Positions 23,815-32,917 are shown, numbered from the stretch's first letter. The stretch is DNA of 64,000 nucleotides from CAZQFV01 sp964613665 (GCA_964613665.1 CAZTIG010000001.1:176110-240109); one strand, 5' to 3'. The notes: generated from the letters alone by a model not told the origin. Made by a program: numbers and translations.

Positions 23815-26800
23815 CTAGCGGCCCGCCGGGCGCGCCCCGCGCGTTCGCACCTGCCGTCCGCTCTGTCGCAACGCGGCCACGTCGCTGCGCACCGTGCGCG
23901 TGCTCACGCCCAGGGCCGCCGCCAGGTCGGCCTCGCTGGGGTCGCCCCCCTGGGCAAGGGCCTCGCCCAGCAGCCGCACGATACGTCGCCGCCGCAGTGC
24001 CGCCTTGCCCTCCCGCGCCAGCAGCGCGGCGTCTCCCGCACCGCAGTCCAGTGTCCATACGACCGATACCCGTTCGTGAGGTAGCAGCGGTCTGCCTGTG
24101 GGTGCCCCCAGGCGGGCAATCTGTCGCCGGACCTGTCCTGGTCTGAGCGCCGCATCTTCCGTCTCTCCGAGCAGTGCCCGCACGGCCGGCAGGGCGCCGA
24201 ACGAGTCCCGCAGCGATCGCTCGGGCAGGGTGGCCAGGATGTTTTCCACCAGGCTGCACGCCTGGGCCCGGGTGTGGCCGGCCTCCGCGGTGCGGCCCTG
24301 CTCGGCCAGCAGGCGGCCGAGGGACTCCAGTATGAGCCAGCGCAGCGTGGGGTAGCCCGGCGGATCGCCCAGATCGAGTGCCCGGCGCAGGGCCCCCTCG
24401 GCCTCGCCGGGGCGGTCCAGGCCGGCCAGCGCTTCGCCCAGCAGGAGCAGGGCCCGGACCGTCAGGCTGCGCACTCCCACCGCTTCGGCCAGCACGAGGG
24501 CCCGCTGCGCCAGCGCCCGCGCCGAAGCGAGCCGCCAGTCGGCCAGAGCGGCCTCGGCCAGGGCCAGCAGGACCTCGCTGCGGGCGTGGGCGGCCTGGCG
24601 GCGGACCAGCCGGCCGGCCTGTCCCAGGCGTTCCCGGCCGGTTTCCTGCCCCGCGGCCAACTCTGCGAGCCCCAGGCCGGCCAGGGCGGCTGCTTCGCCG
24701 CCGGCAAAGGCCGCCTGGCGTGAGAGACCCAGCGCTTCCTGGTAGACGACCGCGGCCTGCTCGTTCGCGCCGACCTGGAGGAGGAACCCAGCCATGGCGT
24801 TCAGCTGGCCAACCAGCAGTGTCGGCGTATTGCTCTGGCGGGCCAGGGCGCTGCTCTCGCCCAGGTCGGCCAGGGCCGGGCCCAGCCGGCCCACATCCCA
24901 CGCCGCGCAGGCGCGATGGTACAGGATCAGGGATCGGTCGTAGGAGCTGCCGCCCGTGGCCGCGTTCACCTCCAGCGCGCGCTCCAGCACTTGCAGGCTC
25001 TCGGCACACGCCCCGTGGTAGCGGTACAGGGTGGCCAGGCCGATCCAGACGATCGGCAGCGGCGGCAGCGCGCCAATGGCCTCGAACCCCTCCTCTGCCC
25101 GCCGCAGGTACTGCTCGGCGGCGGTGAACTCGCCCCGATTGATCTGCAGCAGGCCCAGGTTGCTGAGGATGCGGGCCGCGATCCAGCGGTCCCCTAGCCG
25201 CTCGCGGATGGCCAGGGCCTGCTGAAAGGCCTCGAGGGCCTGTTCGTTCTGCGAGAGAAACATGTGGGTCACGGCGATGTACTGCAGGTTCGTCGCCTCC
25301 TCGGCCGCGTCGCCGCTTTGGCGGGCGTACAACAGGGCGGCACGGTGTGCTTCCAGGCCGGCCTCGTGCTGGCCACGCAGCGTCCGGTAGGCGCCGATGT
25401 CCCGCAGTGCCGCCGCGGTCTCGGCGGTGGCCCCGGCAGCCGTGGCCACGTCGTAGGCGCGCTGCGCCTCGCGCAGTCCCAGGTCCCAGTTGTTCTGGCG
25501 ATAGCCGCGCGCCCACCCTGCCAGGCGGATGGCCCGGGCCACTGCAGCCGGGTCCCCAGACTCGCGGGCCACGGCCAGCTGGGCTTCGAACTCGGCCGCC
25601 GCGCTCTGCAGGTCGCCCAGATGGTCAAAGGCCTGGCCGCGGCCCTCGTGGGCCTGCAGCAGGGCCGGCCGGGCCGCCGCCCGTCTCGCGTGGCCGGCGG
25701 CGGAGATGGCCCAGCTGTAATAGGTCAGTGCCGAGGCGGCGGCATAGACCGACAGGGCACGCTCGCCGGCCTGCAGGCAGTAGGGCAGAGCGCGCGCATA
25801 CTGCTGGCCCAGGTAGAGGTGGTCGGCGATCTCCTCGGCCTGGTCGGGGGTCCTCCGTTCCAGAATCTCGCCAACCCGGCTGTGCAGCGTCCGGCGACGC
25901 GCCGGGGAAACGCACCCGTAGATGACCTGCCGGACATTGCCATGCACGAAGCGCAGCCGCTCGCCCGCCTCGACCAGGAGCTGGCGGCGCAGCAGGTCGT
26001 CGCTGGCCTGCAGGAAGGCTTCCTCGTCCCAGTCGTGGCTTTGCCCTACGGTGGGGCCGACCGCGCTGGCGCCGGGGGCCGGCCCGCAAACCTCCCATAG
26101 CAGGTCCGCGGGTGCCTCCCGGCCGACGACGGCGGCGATCTCCAGCAGCGCGCGGCTGCGCCCGTCGAGGAGCGCCAGGCGGCGCTCCACCGCCTGGCGG
26201 ACGCCGCGCGGCAGGGGCCACTCCTCCTCGGCGCGATCTCTGCCCAGGCTCCAGCGGCCCGCGCGATCGCGCACCAGCCGGCCTTCCTCGTACAGCCCCT
26301 TGAGCACCTCGATGAGCAGGAACGGGTTGCCCTGCGTCTCGCGGTAGAGCCGCTCGACGAAGAGGGGCTGCGGCGCGGCCCACCCGAGGATGGCACCGCT
26401 GAGCCGGCCGGTGTCCGCGCGCGAGAGGGGCTGCAGGCCGATCCGCCGCAGGGCCGCGCCACGCTCCAACTCGCCGACGATCTCGCCCAGGCGCGGCGGA
26501 ATCTCCTCGCTCCGCACCGTGCCGACGAGCAGCACGGCGACCCCGTCGAGGCGGGGCCCCACCGTCCGCAGCGACTCCAGGGTGGCCGCGTCGGCCCACT
26601 GCAGGTCCTCCAGGGCGATCAGCGCAGGGCGGGCCTGCCCGATGGCGCGCAGGCAGTGCAGCAGCGCCTGCTGGACCTGCTCCTGCCGCTGCGGGCCTAC
26701 CGTCGGGGAGGGCGGCGGTAGATCCGGGAGGAGGTGCCGCAGCTCGGGTAGCAGGAGTGCCAGGTCGGCCAGCCAACGGCGGAGGACGGCCGGGTGCAGC

Positions 26801-27885
26801 CAGGCACGCGCCGGCCGCAGGGCCGCCGTCCACGCTTGGTAGGGCGGCGGCTGGTGCAGCTCGGGGCTGCTTCCGCGCAGCACCTGCCAACCGCGGCCCG
26901 CCGCATACCGCGCGGCCTCGTCCAGCAGGCGCGACTTGCCCACCCCGGCCTCTCCCTCCAGCAGGACGACCCCGCCCCGTCCTCGCCCGGCTGCCTCAAG
27001 CGCCATCAGCAGCGCCGCCCGCTCGTCCTGGCGCCCCACCAGCGCCACCTGGCCCAGGTCGTCGAAAGGGGTGCGCGGAAGCGGCGATGGGTGGGTGAGT
27101 AGGACAGGGGCGGGCGGCGCAGCCGCCGGCCGGCCGGCGCTGCGAATCGCTTCATGGAGCGAGACCGTCTCCGGGGCCGGCGCCGAGCCGAGCTCGTCGC
27201 GCAGCAGTTGCCGGCAGGCCTCGAACTGGGCCCGGGCTTCGCCGGGCCGGCCCAGGAGCGCGCAGAGCTCCATGGCCTGCCGGTGAGTCTCCTCGCGCAG
27301 CGGGTCGCCGGCCAGCAGCCGACGGGCGCAGTCGAGTGCCATCTCGTATTGGCCGGCGGCGCGGCGGTGCAGGAGCAGGGCGTGGAGCGCCTGCAGGTGA
27401 AGGAGGTGGAGCCGCTCGGCTTCGACCAGGGCCCATTCCTCGTCGAGCCCCTCCAGGTAGTCGCCGCGGTAGAGGTCCAGCGCCTGCTGCAGGATGTCCG
27501 CCCGTTCCTCCTGAAGAGAGGGCTCCGTGGCCGTGCTCCTTTCGGCCACGCCGGCCTGCCGCAGCCCCTGCTCGAACTGGACCACGTCCAGCCAGAGGGG
27601 AGCGGCCGGGTCCAGGCCGATGCGGTTCCCCTGGACGGCCAGGTAGCCGTCCGGCAGAACGCGCCGCAGCCGCCACAGTGTGGTGTTGAGGTTGCGGCCG
27701 GCCTGGGCCAGGGGTATGCCGCTCCAGAAAGCTCCAGCCAGGGCGGCGCGGGGATGGGTCTGGTGGCGAAAGGTCACCAGGTAGGCCAGAAGGGAGCGTG
27801 TCTTGTGGGTGGGGAAAGGAGGCAGGGGCTCGTCAGCGTAATAGGCCCGCAGTCCACCCAAGAGGTACATGCGCAGCGTGGGCAT
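23815..27885 (-). CDS. Giant SARP/AfsR-like transcriptional regulator with BTAD, AAA ATPase, TPR and a C-terminal HTH
   Basis: A 1356-residue protein starting MPTLRMYLLGGLRAYYADEP. Residues 1-100 are an OmpR-type winged helix and about 100-250 a bacterial transcriptional activator domain (BTAD). An AAA/STAND ATPase follows with Walker A GEAGVGKS (311-318) and Walker B ALIALEDLQWAD (421-432). TPR-like helical repeats run from about 680 to 1220. The last 50 residues hold a second helix-turn-helix (SEADLAAALGVSTRTVRSDV), unusual for SARPs. Such proteins activate transcription after sensing an unknown signal through the TPR part. It has its own promoter and faces the GlsB-like gene. A small Trp-Arg protein gene and the secreted protease gene follow downstream and are plausible targets. 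Confidence 0.9.
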   Translation of the reverse strand: MPTLRMYLLGGLRAYYADEPLPPFPTHKTRSLLAYLVTFRHQTHPRAALAGAFWSGIPLAQAGRNLNTTLWRLRRVLPDGYLAVQGNRIGLDPAAPLWLDVVQFEQGLRQAGVAERSTATEPSLQEERADILQQALDLYRGDYLEGLDEEWALVEAERLHLLHLQALHALLLHRRAAGQYEMALDCARRLLAGDPLREETHRQAMELCALLGRPGEARAQFEACRQLLRDELGSAPAPETVSLHEAIRSAGRPAAAPPAPVLLTHPSPLPRTPFDDLGQVALVGRQDERAALLMALEAAGRGRGGVVLLEGEAGVGKSRLLDEAARYAAGRGWQVLRGSSPELHQPPPYQAWTAALRPARAWLHPAVLRRWLADLALLLPELRHLLPDLPPPSPTVGPQRQEQVQQALLHCLRAIGQARPALIALEDLQWADAATLESLRTVGPRLDGVAVLLVGTVRSEEIPPRLGEIVGELERGAALRRIGLQPLSRADTGRLSGAILGWAAPQPLFVERLYRETQGNPFLLIEVLKGLYEEGRLVRDRAGRWSLGRDRAEEEWPLPRGVRQAVERRLALLDGRSRALLEIAAVVGREAPADLLWEVCGPAPGASAVGPTVGQSHDWDEEAFLQASDDLLRRQLLVEAGERLRFVHGNVRQVIYGCVSPARRRTLHSRVGEILERRTPDQAEEIADHLYLGQQYARALPYCLQAGERALSVYAAASALTYYSWAISAAGHARRAAARPALLQAHEGRGQAFDHLGDLQSAAAEFEAQLAVARESGDPAAVARAIRLAGWARGYRQNNWDLGLREAQRAYDVATAAGATAETAAALRDIGAYRTLRGQHEAGLEAHRAALLYARQSGDAAEEATNLQYIAVTHMFLSQNEQALEAFQQALAIRERLGDRWIAARILSNLGLLQINRGEFTAAEQYLRRAEEGFEAIGALPPLPIVWIGLATLYRYHGACAESLQVLERALEVNAATGGSSYDRSLILYHRACAAWDVGRLGPALADLGESSALARQSNTPTLLVGQLNAMAGFLLQVGANEQAAVVYQEALGLSRQAAFAGGEAAALAGLGLAELAAGQETGRERLGQAGRLVRRQAAHARSEVLLALAEAALADWRLASARALAQRALVLAEAVGVRSLTVRALLLLGEALAGLDRPGEAEGALRRALDLGDPPGYPTLRWLILESLGRLLAEQGRTAEAGHTRAQACSLVENILATLPERSLRDSFGALPAVRALLGETEDAALRPGQVRRQIARLGAPTGRPLLPHERVSVVWTLDCGAGDAALLAREGKAALRRRRIVRLLGEALAQGGDPSEADLAAALGVSTRTVRSDVAALRQSGRQVRTRGARPAGR

Positions 27886-27941
27886 CGAGGTTCCCCTGGT
27901 AGGTGAGAGCTCTGCTTCCGGGTCGCCGCTCGCTGGCGACT

Positions 27942-27971
27942 ATTCTAGCACAGGCGCGGCGAAGCTGTCAA
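27942..27971 (-). promoter_or_regulatory. Promoter of the first SARP regulator gene
   Basis: Minus strand TTGACA (27971-27966), 18-nt spacer, TAGAAT (27947-27942), about 55 nt before the ATG. It is divergent from the GlsB-like promoter with 38 bp between the two -35 boxes. Confidence 0.75.
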
Positions 27972-28009
27972 TGCCGCGATCCTGAAGACGAAGGCTGCGC
28001 AGTCTTTCG

Positions 28010-28038
28010 TTGACACCCCTCTCTCCTGCTGCTATGAT
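28010..28038 (+). promoter_or_regulatory. Promoter of the GlsB/YeaQ-like gene
   Basis: TTGACA (28010-28015), 17-nt spacer, TATGAT (28033-28038), about 58 nt before the ATG. Confidence 0.8.
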
Positions 28039-28096
28039 GCTCCCGTGGCCGCAGCGGGCTCGTGGCAGATGAGCGGCAGCGGCAAGGAGGCGAGGC

Positions 28097-28588
28097 ATGA
28101 ACATCATCCTCTGGATCATCCTCGGCGCGCTGGCAGGGTGGATCGCTAGCATGGTCATGGGCAAGAAGCAGGGCCTCCTGCTGAATATCGTCGTCGGCGT
28201 CATCGGCGCCTTTGTCGGCGGCTGGATCTGGCAGGCCGTGACCGGGAAGCCCTTGGACTTTGGCTTCAATTGCTCTTTGTCCTCGGCCTGGTCCGCCGCG
28301 GACGCTAGCGCGGACCGCAGGGGGCCAGCCCGAGCCGACGGCACTCCCGCCCCTCAGGGCTCCTCGCCGGGTGGCGGCGGGGCGGCCGGACGCTGCGCCT
28401 GCACCCGCAGCAGGTACTCCTGCACCGCCAGGTACGACGGCCGCGGGCTCCAGTCGCTGTACAGCAGCCCAAAGGCCCCCTGCTCGTGCCAGTCCCCCCG
28501 CACCACGGCAAAGTTCAGATTCCAGACAAAGGCCGCCTGCACCCAGGGCCACTCCTGCTCGACGATCTGCAGGGCCCGCACCAGGTAG
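28097..28588 (+). CDS. GlsB/YeaQ/YmgE-family membrane protein with a disrupted C-terminus
   Basis: The first ~57 residues are a clear transglycosylase-associated (GlsB/YeaQ/YmgE) protein: MNIILWIILGALAGWIASMV, then GLLLNIVVGVIGAFVGGWIW, two membrane hairpin helices. Family members end near residue 85 with a third helix. Here, after GKPLDFGFN, the frame runs into a low-complexity tail that lies antisense to the glycoside hydrolase gene (28354-28588). A change of frame just after the FN codons gives QLLFVLGLVRRGR and a stop at about 28306, resembling the expected third helix. So a frameshift, with loss of part of the last helix, is likely. The promoter is intact and the upstream part may still be expressed. 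AAGGAGG lies 7-13 nt before the ATG. Confidence 0.6.
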   Translation: MNIILWIILGALAGWIASMVMGKKQGLLLNIVVGVIGAFVGGWIWQAVTGKPLDFGFNCSLSSAWSAADASADRRGPARADGTPAPQGSSPGGGGAAGRCACTRSRYSCTARYDGRGLQSLYSSPKAPCSCQSPRTTAKFRFQTKAACTQGHSCSTICRARTR

Positions 28589-29652
28589 CTGGCCTGGTCC
28601 TCCTCGGAGTTGTCAAAGCCGTAGCCATACCCCGGCGTCCAGTTGGCCGTGGCCCAGCCGAACTCGGTGATCCAGACGGGCTTGTCGGCCCCAAACTCCA
28701 CCAGCACGGCGTGGACGTTCTCCAGGTGGCGGAAGTAGTGCGTGGGGTGGTCCAGCCAGCCGGGCCCGGGGCCGGGCCGGTCGGGCCAGAGGGTATCCGG
28801 TGGGTTGTGCGTCCCCGCCCCGTGAGCGCCGACGGCATCGCACGACTGCACAAAGAGCCCGTCGCGGTAGGCTAGCATGGCCCGCAGGTAGTCCAGGTCG
28901 TCGGTGGAGAGCCAGCCCGCGGTCACGCCGGTGGGCGTCAACGGGGCGCTGATGACGCGGGCCTGCGGGTCGGCCTCCTTGATGCGCCCGTAGGCCACGT
29001 GCAGCAGCTCGACGTAGCGCCCGGGGTCGGCCACGCGGCCGGCGTTCTCCACGGCCAGGTTGGGCTCGTTCCAGATCTCGTACGCCTGTACCCGGCCGCG
29101 GTAGCGCGTGGCCAGAGCGTAGAGGAAATCCCCCAGGTCGGCCGGGTCGCGGGGCAGGCCGTAGCCGCCGCCGGTGGCCCACTCCGGTGAGCGCACGATG
29201 CTCAGGAGCACCCGCATCCCGCGTGCGTCGGCGTCTGCCACGATGCCATCCAGTTCGCCCCAGTTGTAGTGACCCTTCCAGGGCTCGATGTTGCGCCACC
29301 AGACCTGCTGGCGGATCCAGCCGAAGCCGGCCTCGGCGGCCAGGTCCAGCACGCGGACGTGGTCCTGGCCAAAGAGGTGCACCGAGACGCCGTACTGCGG
29401 CAGGGGCGGCAGTGTCGGCGTGGGCGCAGGGGTGGACGAGGGCCGGCGCGTTGGGGCGGGCGACGGGGTCGGTGTCGGGCTCGGGGTCGGCGTTGGGCTG
29501 GCCGTGGCGGTGGGCGACGGCAGTGCCGTGGGTACCGCCGTCGGTGTGGGCGCGGGGGCGGGCTGGCGGGACAGGGCCGTCACGGCCAGCGCGATGGCGA
29601 CGAGCAGGAGCAGTGCATCGGCGATGGCCAGCGCGAGCAGGCCGCGGCGCAT
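28354..29652 (-). CDS. Membrane-anchored clan-A glycoside hydrolase (GH39/GH5-like)
   Basis: A 432-residue protein starting at MRRGLLALAIADALLLLVAI, a single N-terminal membrane anchor or signal, followed by a Thr/Pro/Ser-rich linker of about 55 residues with TPTPSP repeats. The catalytic part is a (beta/alpha)8 barrel of clan GH-A: the acid/base is Glu in YEIWNEPNLA (near residue 192) and the nucleophile Glu in VWITEFGWATA (near 329). The NEP and TEFG motifs, with WWRNIEPWKGHYNW early on, fit the GH39/GH5-like glycosidases of Chloroflexota. The substrate is unknown. The start overlaps the gatD stop by one base (TGATG), so translation is coupled. Confidence 0.82.
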   Translation of the reverse strand: MRRGLLALAIADALLLLVAIALAVTALSRQPAPAPTPTAVPTALPSPTATASPTPTPSPTPTPSPAPTRRPSSTPAPTPTLPPLPQYGVSVHLFGQDHVRVLDLAAEAGFGWIRQQVWWRNIEPWKGHYNWGELDGIVADADARGMRVLLSIVRSPEWATGGGYGLPRDPADLGDFLYALATRYRGRVQAYEIWNEPNLAVENAGRVADPGRYVELLHVAYGRIKEADPQARVISAPLTPTGVTAGWLSTDDLDYLRAMLAYRDGLFVQSCDAVGAHGAGTHNPPDTLWPDRPGPGPGWLDHPTHYFRHLENVHAVLVEFGADKPVWITEFGWATANWTPGYGYGFDNSEEDQASYLVRALQIVEQEWPWVQAAFVWNLNFAVVRGDWHEQGAFGLLYSDWSPRPSYLAVQEYLLRVQAQRPAAPPPPGEEP

Positions 29653-30407
29653 CAGCGTCTTCTCCGCCGCGTGAGGCGGGCGACCATGGCCTGGTGGGCG
29701 TCCCACTCCAGGCGGTCATCCAGGGGATCCAGGCTGACCTCGGGACCGTAGCGGCGGCGCAGCGCGGTGGCGAGGAGATGGTCGGCCAGGTGGGGGTTCT
29801 TGGGCAGGAGCGAGCCGTGCAGGTAGCAGCCGTGGGCGCTGCGGTAGACGGCGCCCTCGCTGCCGTCCTCGGCGTTGTTGCCGTAGCCGATGCGGACCCG
29901 CCCCAGCGGCCGGCAGCCCGGCCCCAGGTAGGTGCGGCCGCTGTGGTTCTCGAAGCCGACCAGGGTGCGGGCCGGGGCCCCTGCCGGCGCGTCGGGCCAC
30001 TCGACGACGACGTCGCCGATGAGGCGCTTCTTCCCACCAACGGTCCAGGCGTCAAAGATGCCGATGCCGGGCATCTCCTCGCCGGTGTGCGTGCGGAAGT
30101 AGCGGCCCATGAGCTGGTAGCCGCCGCAGATGGCCAGCACGACGAGCCCGTCGTCGACGGCCTCGGACAGGGCCGGCCCCTTGTCGCGCAAAAAGTCCTC
30201 GGCCACCAGGGCCTGGTTGCTGTCCTGGCCGCCGCCGAAAAAGAGCAGGTCGTAGGCGTGCAGGTCCGCTCTTTGACCGACGTCCAGGGCATCGACCTGC
30301 ACCTCGATGCCGCGCCAGCGGCAGCGCCGCGCCAGGGTGAGGATGTTGCCCCGGTCGCCGTAGATGTTCATCTGCAGTGGATAGAGGTGGGCGATGCGCA
30401 GGCGCAT
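29652..30407 (-). CDS. gatD: Lipid II isoglutaminyl synthase glutaminase subunit GatD
   Basis: A 251-residue class-I glutamine amidotransferase starting MRLRIAHLYPLQMNIYGDRG, with GGAGA upstream. The start used is the ATG; a GTG four codons earlier is less well placed. Catalytic Cys94 lies in LAICGGYQLMG (the same number as in S. aureus GatD) and His197 in GCYLHGSLLPKNP. FFGGGQDSNQ and GFENHSGRTYLG are GatD/CobQ-like signatures. GatD supplies ammonia to MurT, which amidates D-Glu in the lipid II stem peptide. MurT normally lies directly beside gatD, but it is absent here; the neighbours are an agmatinase-like gene and a glycosidase gene. A good promoter (30462-30490) lies just upstream. Confidence 0.88.
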   Translation of the reverse strand: MRLRIAHLYPLQMNIYGDRGNILTLARRCRWRGIEVQVDALDVGQRADLHAYDLLFFGGGQDSNQALVAEDFLRDKGPALSEAVDDGLVVLAICGGYQLMGRYFRTHTGEEMPGIGIFDAWTVGGKKRLIGDVVVEWPDAPAGAPARTLVGFENHSGRTYLGPGCRPLGRVRIGYGNNAEDGSEGAVYRSAHGCYLHGSLLPKNPHLADHLLATALRRRYGPEVSLDPLDDRLEWDAHQAMVARLTRRRRR

Positions 30408-30461
30408 GGAGGTCTCCACAGACCGCTGTTGCCGAACCTCGGCTCGTACGCGCGTGACCTG

Positions 30462-30490
30462 ATTCTACCCGGCCGGCCGATGCGTGTCAA
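30462..30490 (-). promoter_or_regulatory. Promoter of gatD and the glycoside hydrolase gene
   Basis: Minus strand TTGACA (30490-30485), 17-nt spacer, TAGAAT (30467-30462), directly after the agmatinase-like stop codon. Confidence 0.8.
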
Positions 30491-30491
30491 A

Positions 30492-31586
30492 TCAGGTCGC
30501 CCGGCGGCTCCTCCTCCAGGCCATCGCCGCCAGCACCTCGACGAAGAGGCGGGCTGCCAGGTGCGCGCCGGTGCCGACGCGGTCGTCGTACTGCGGACCC
30601 AGGCAGCAGAGGTCAAACCCCTTGAGTTCCACCGCCTGGCCGATCCGGCGCAGCGCCGCGATGATCTGCTTGGAGGTCAGGCCGGCCGGTTCGGGGTACT
30701 TTTGCGCCGGGCAGTAGACCGGGTCGACCACGTCGATGTCGAGGGAGACGTAGACACCGTCGGTGCCGGCCGCCGCCCGCTGTACGGCCCGGTCGACCAC
30801 CGCCTCGATCCCCTGCCCGTCGATATCGGCCATCGAAAAGACGCTGTGACCGAGCTCCCGGGCCACCTCGACCTCGTAGGGCATTTGCCGCAGGCCGCGC
30901 ATGCCGATCTGGCAAAAGTTGTCGACGGCGACGTTGGGGAGCTGCAGGACCTGGGCCCACTGCGAGCCGGCAAAGAACGGCGGGTCCCAGCAGAGGTCAT
31001 AGTGCGAGTCCAGGTGAATGAGGCCGAGGCGGCCGGGCATGGCCGCGGCAACGGCCTGGACAACCGGCAGGGTCGTGGCGTGGTCGCCGCCGCAGACCAG
31101 GGGCACGGCCCCGGCGGCGACGATATCGCCCACGCGCGCCCGGCAGCGGGTGAAGCTCGTCTCGGGGTCTCCCGGGGCCACGGCCACGTCGCCCGCGTCG
31201 ACGGCCTTCAGGTGCTGGAAGATGAAGAAGTCGGGGCCGTACTCGACAAAGAGGCCGTAGGCGTGGTGGATCGAGTAGTGGATGCTGTAGCGGCGCACGG
31301 CCTCGGGGGCTCTGTCAGCGCCGCTGCGGTAGTAGATGCTGTCCGGGCCGGCCGGGGCGGCTAGCTCCGGCATGTAGGTGTGCGGCGAGTCGATCTTGAT
31401 CCCCTCGTAGCCAAAGCCGAGGAAGGCGGCATCGCAGCCGGCCAGCTCTGCCGCCGTGCGGGCGTGGGGCAGCTCCAAGAAGGTGGGCACGTCGCCGTAG
31501 AGGATATCGCGCATGCGCCGGTCGACGCGCACCGGGGCGGCCGCGGCGGCCCGCCCGTAGGCCCGCTCCCAGATGGCCTTGTCCAT
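30492..31586 (-). CDS. Agmatinase/arginase-family ureohydrolase
   Basis: A 364-residue protein with a strong AGGAGGA ribosome-binding site 3-4 nt before the ATG. The binuclear manganese ligands are all present: CGGDHATT, HLDSHYDLC, and SLDIDVVDPVYCP. This assigns the fold to ureohydrolases that release urea from arginine, agmatine, guanidinobutyrate or similar guanidino compounds. The N-terminal ~45 residues are longer than in arginase. YEGIKIDSPHTYMPE resembles the agmatinase-like group, so agmatinase is the best guess; the substrate cannot be fixed by sequence alone. It lies directly after metK, which could link it to polyamine metabolism. Confidence 0.85.
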   Translation of the reverse strand: MDKAIWERAYGRAAAAAPVRVDRRMRDILYGDVPTFLELPHARTAAELAGCDAAFLGFGYEGIKIDSPHTYMPELAAPAGPDSIYYRSGADRAPEAVRRYSIHYSIHHAYGLFVEYGPDFFIFQHLKAVDAGDVAVAPGDPETSFTRCRARVGDIVAAGAVPLVCGGDHATTLPVVQAVAAAMPGRLGLIHLDSHYDLCWDPPFFAGSQWAQVLQLPNVAVDNFCQIGMRGLRQMPYEVEVARELGHSVFSMADIDGQGIEAVVDRAVQRAAAGTDGVYVSLDIDVVDPVYCPAQKYPEPAGLTSKQIIAALRRIGQAVELKGFDLCCLGPQYDDRVGTGAHLAARLFVEVLAAMAWRRSRRAT

Positions 31587-31629
31587 GTTCTCCTCCTGGA
31601 ATGCAGCGGTCAGCCTTCAGCCGTGCGCT

Positions 31630-31671
31630 GACTGCTGACCGCTGACTGCTGATCGCTGATCGCTGATCGCT
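31630..31671. repeat. Heptanucleotide tandem array C (6 units)
   Basis: Six 7-bp units on the + strand, GACTGCT, GACCGCT, GACTGCT, then GATCGCT three times. The array runs into the metK stop codon. Degenerate copies continue toward 31604. Confidence 0.85.
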
Positions 31672-32884
31672 ACTCCAGCCCCGCCGCCTTCCGCAGCAGC
31701 GCCACCTTGTCCAGCCGCTCCCAGGTGAAATCGGGGTCGCTGCGCCCAAAGTGGCCGTAGTTGGCCGTCTTGCGGTAGATCGGCCGGCGCAGGTCCAGGT
31801 CGCGGATGATCGCCGCCGGGCGCAGGTCGAAGAACCGGTTGATCCAGCCGACGAGCTGTTCCTCGCTGTAGGGGCTCGTGCCGAACGTCTCCACGGCGAT
31901 GGAGAGCGGGCGGGCCACGCCGATGGCGTAGGAGATCTGCATCTCCATGCGTTCGGCCAGGCCGGCCGCGACCATGTTCTTGCAGATGTAGCGGGCCATG
32001 TAGGTGGCCGAGCGGTCCACCTTGGTCGGGTCCTTGCCCGAGAAGGAGCCGCCGCCGTGCCGGGCCACGCCGCCGTACGTGTCGACGATGATCTTGCGCC
32101 CGGTCAGGCCCGAGTCGCCCATCGGCCCGCCGATCACGAAGCGCCCGGTCGGGTTGACATAGTACTTGGTGGCGGCGTCCAGCAGCTCGGCGGGGATGAC
32201 CGCCTTGATCACGTGCTCTATGATGTCGGCGCTGATCTCTTCGTGCGTCACGTCGGGGTGGTGCTGGGCCGAGACGACCACAGTGTCGACGCGCACCGGC
32301 TTGCCGAAGCGATACTCGACCGTTACCTGGGCCTTGCCGTCGGGGCGCAGGTACTTCAGCGTCTTGTTCTTGCGCACCTCGGCCAGCCGCTGCGTCAGGC
32401 GGTGGGCCAGGGCGATGGAGAGAGGCATGTACTCGGGGGTCTCGTTGCAGGCGAACCCGATCATCATGCCCTGGTCGCCGGCGCCGATGGCCTCGATCTC
32501 GGCCTCGCTCATCTCACCGCGCTTGGCCTCGAGGGCCTTGTCCACCCCCATGGCGATGTCCGGCGACTGGGCGTGGATCGCCACCATGACGCCGCAGGTG
32601 TCGCCGTCAAAGCCGTACTTGGCCCGTGTGTAGCCGATGTCCTTGACCACGGTGCGGACGATATCGGCGATCTCCACGTAGGTCGTGGTGGTGATCTCTC
32701 CCATTACCACGACCATCCCGGTCGTCGCCGACACCTCGCAGGCCACCCGCGCGTCGGGGTCGTCGCTTACGATGGCGTCGAGGATGGCGTCGGAGATCTG
32801 GTCGCAGACCTTGTCGGGGTGCCCTTCGGTTACCGACTCCGAGGTGAAGAAGAACTGCTCCGAGGTCATGAAGCTCGTGGTCAC
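31670..32884 (-). CDS. metK: S-adenosylmethionine synthase
   Basis: A 404-residue protein. A GTG at 32882-32884 is preferred because AGGAGGG lies 6 nt upstream; an ATG five codons later is the alternative. It makes SAM from methionine and ATP. Signatures: GHPDKVCDQISDAILD at the N-terminus, GAGDQGMMIGFA, and the loop GGGSFSGKDPTKVDRSA. Length is normal for bacterial MetK. No SAM riboswitch is visible upstream; the leader instead carries an octanucleotide array. Confidence 0.97.
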   Translation of the reverse strand: MTTSFMTSEQFFFTSESVTEGHPDKVCDQISDAILDAIVSDDPDARVACEVSATTGMVVVMGEITTTTYVEIADIVRTVVKDIGYTRAKYGFDGDTCGVMVAIHAQSPDIAMGVDKALEAKRGEMSEAEIEAIGAGDQGMMIGFACNETPEYMPLSIALAHRLTQRLAEVRKNKTLKYLRPDGKAQVTVEYRFGKPVRVDTVVVSAQHHPDVTHEEISADIIEHVIKAVIPAELLDAATKYYVNPTGRFVIGGPMGDSGLTGRKIIVDTYGGVARHGGGSFSGKDPTKVDRSATYMARYICKNMVAAGLAERMEMQISYAIGVARPLSIAVETFGTSPYSEEQLVGWINRFFDLRPAAIIRDLDLRRPIYRKTANYGHFGRSDPDFTWERLDKVALLRKAAGLE

Positions 32885-32917
32885 TGGATACCCTCCTGAT
32901 CGCTCAGATGGCCCGGA

